From positions 6,029,807 through 6,093,806 of the forward strand of contig NC_079904.1 of the NCBI RefSeq assembly GCF_024868665.1: a stretch of DNA of 64,000 nucleotides, in the 5' to 3' direction. The notes under the pieces are model-generated. The model was not told the origin of the DNA. It saw nothing but the letters and a program-made list of their open reading frames with translations, and ran no database searches. Shown here one piece after another: positions 63,799 through 64,000 of this stretch. A program made the position numbers and the translations under genes. How positions within the stretch are numbered: the stretch's first letter is position 1; every line of letters starts with the position of its first letter. This stretch comes from Triplophysa rosa (lineage: Eukaryota > Chordata > Actinopteri > Cypriniformes > Nemacheilidae).

Positions 63799-63804
63799 AA
63801 TAAA
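63799..63804 (+). promoter_or_regulatory. probable distal poly(A) signal
   Basis: AATAAA followed within about 20-30 bases by CA and then a TG/T-rich stretch (TTGCTGTTTACATGGTTTAT), the standard arrangement of a cleavage site. It is taken as the end of the long enah transcript. Confidence 0.6.
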
Positions 63805-63830
63805 AATTGCAATACATTGCTGTTTACATG

Positions 63831-64000
63831 GTTTATTTCTGTATGCACTGTGTACTACAACAATCTGGGCTAGAAATCGCCTGTTGCCTTGGGATCTTAC
63901 TAAATCACATATATAGAACTTGTGCAACATGACATCATCCTAGTTTCACACCTGGTCTGTAGCAAATGTTGCTGCTTTACTGGCTGTTCAGATGAGGCAA
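63831..64000. other. presumed sequence downstream of enah
   Basis: 170 bases with no recognisable gene, signal or repeat. Confidence 0.5.

Larger units (their letters stand above)
61456..63830 (+). other. enah 3' untranslated region (probable extent)
   Basis: Non-coding sequence following the stop, largely free of the MITEs that crowd the introns, as expected of a transcribed UTR. It includes a short (GAT)n tract near 61900. Poly(A) signals occur at 62062, 62582 and 63799. The end point is inferred from the last signal. Open frames here, including one of over 200 codons at 62976-63617, have no protein-like signature. Confidence 0.65.

Overview
The window is teleost nuclear DNA, most likely from a cyprinid or close relative. 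Two things point there: a split vertebrate gene on the + strand, and dense small DNA transposons of kinds I know from carp and zebrafish genomes, seen here as many copies that resemble each other. Coding exons are compact and separated by AT-rich, repeat-filled introns.

The one clear cellular gene is enah (Mena), an Ena/VASP actin regulator. Fourteen coding exons lie between 10811 and 61455, all with GT-AG junctions and compatible phases. Only the first five coding bases (ATGAG, by family knowledge) are missing; exon 1 is presumably upstream of base 1. With those five bases the exons sum to 2337 nt, a 778-residue protein. Layout: EVH1 domain (exons 2-3), linker (exon 4), LERER repeat with an RRIS PKA-type site (exon 5), a 705-nt neuronal-type proline-rich exon (exon 6), core polyproline and G-actin-binding segment (exon 7), F-actin-binding segment (exons 8-9), linker and RKPWER block (exons 10-11), a 60-nt cassette matching the epithelial 11a exon (exon 12), and the tetramerising coiled coil (exons 13-15). 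A 3' UTR of up to about 2.4 kb follows, with a good AATAAA at 63799. Exon 6 holds a strong in-frame internal acceptor at 54193/54194 that would give the usual short isoform (575 residues), and a 110-nt CU-rich tract precedes it.

The introns are a transposon collection. There are thirteen palindromic, mostly TTAA-bounded MITEs with AGTTCACCC-type ends; four copies of a ~390-bp TTAA-bounded MITE; a 214-bp TTAA MITE; three hAT-type elements with perfect 8-bp target duplications or clear ends, plus relatives; a Tc1/mariner element (33236-34451) with 29-bp perfect inverted ends and a frameshifted DD36E-spaced transposase, lying inside a larger foldback element; two LINE L2-like 3' fragments; tRNA-derived SINEs; and a probable solo LTR.

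Intron 1 also holds a THAP zinc-finger exon (9536-9811, minus) facing a possible short coding exon (9160-9232, plus) behind a CCAAT-box array. A half THAP domain lies at about 52.03-52.18 kb beside a TTAA-bounded repeat end. Since Kolobok-type transposases carry THAP domains and target TTAA, these pieces may be remains of the machinery that moved the TTAA MITEs. A possible alternative 5' coding exon near 27.95 kb could join enah exon 4 in frame and bypass EVH1.
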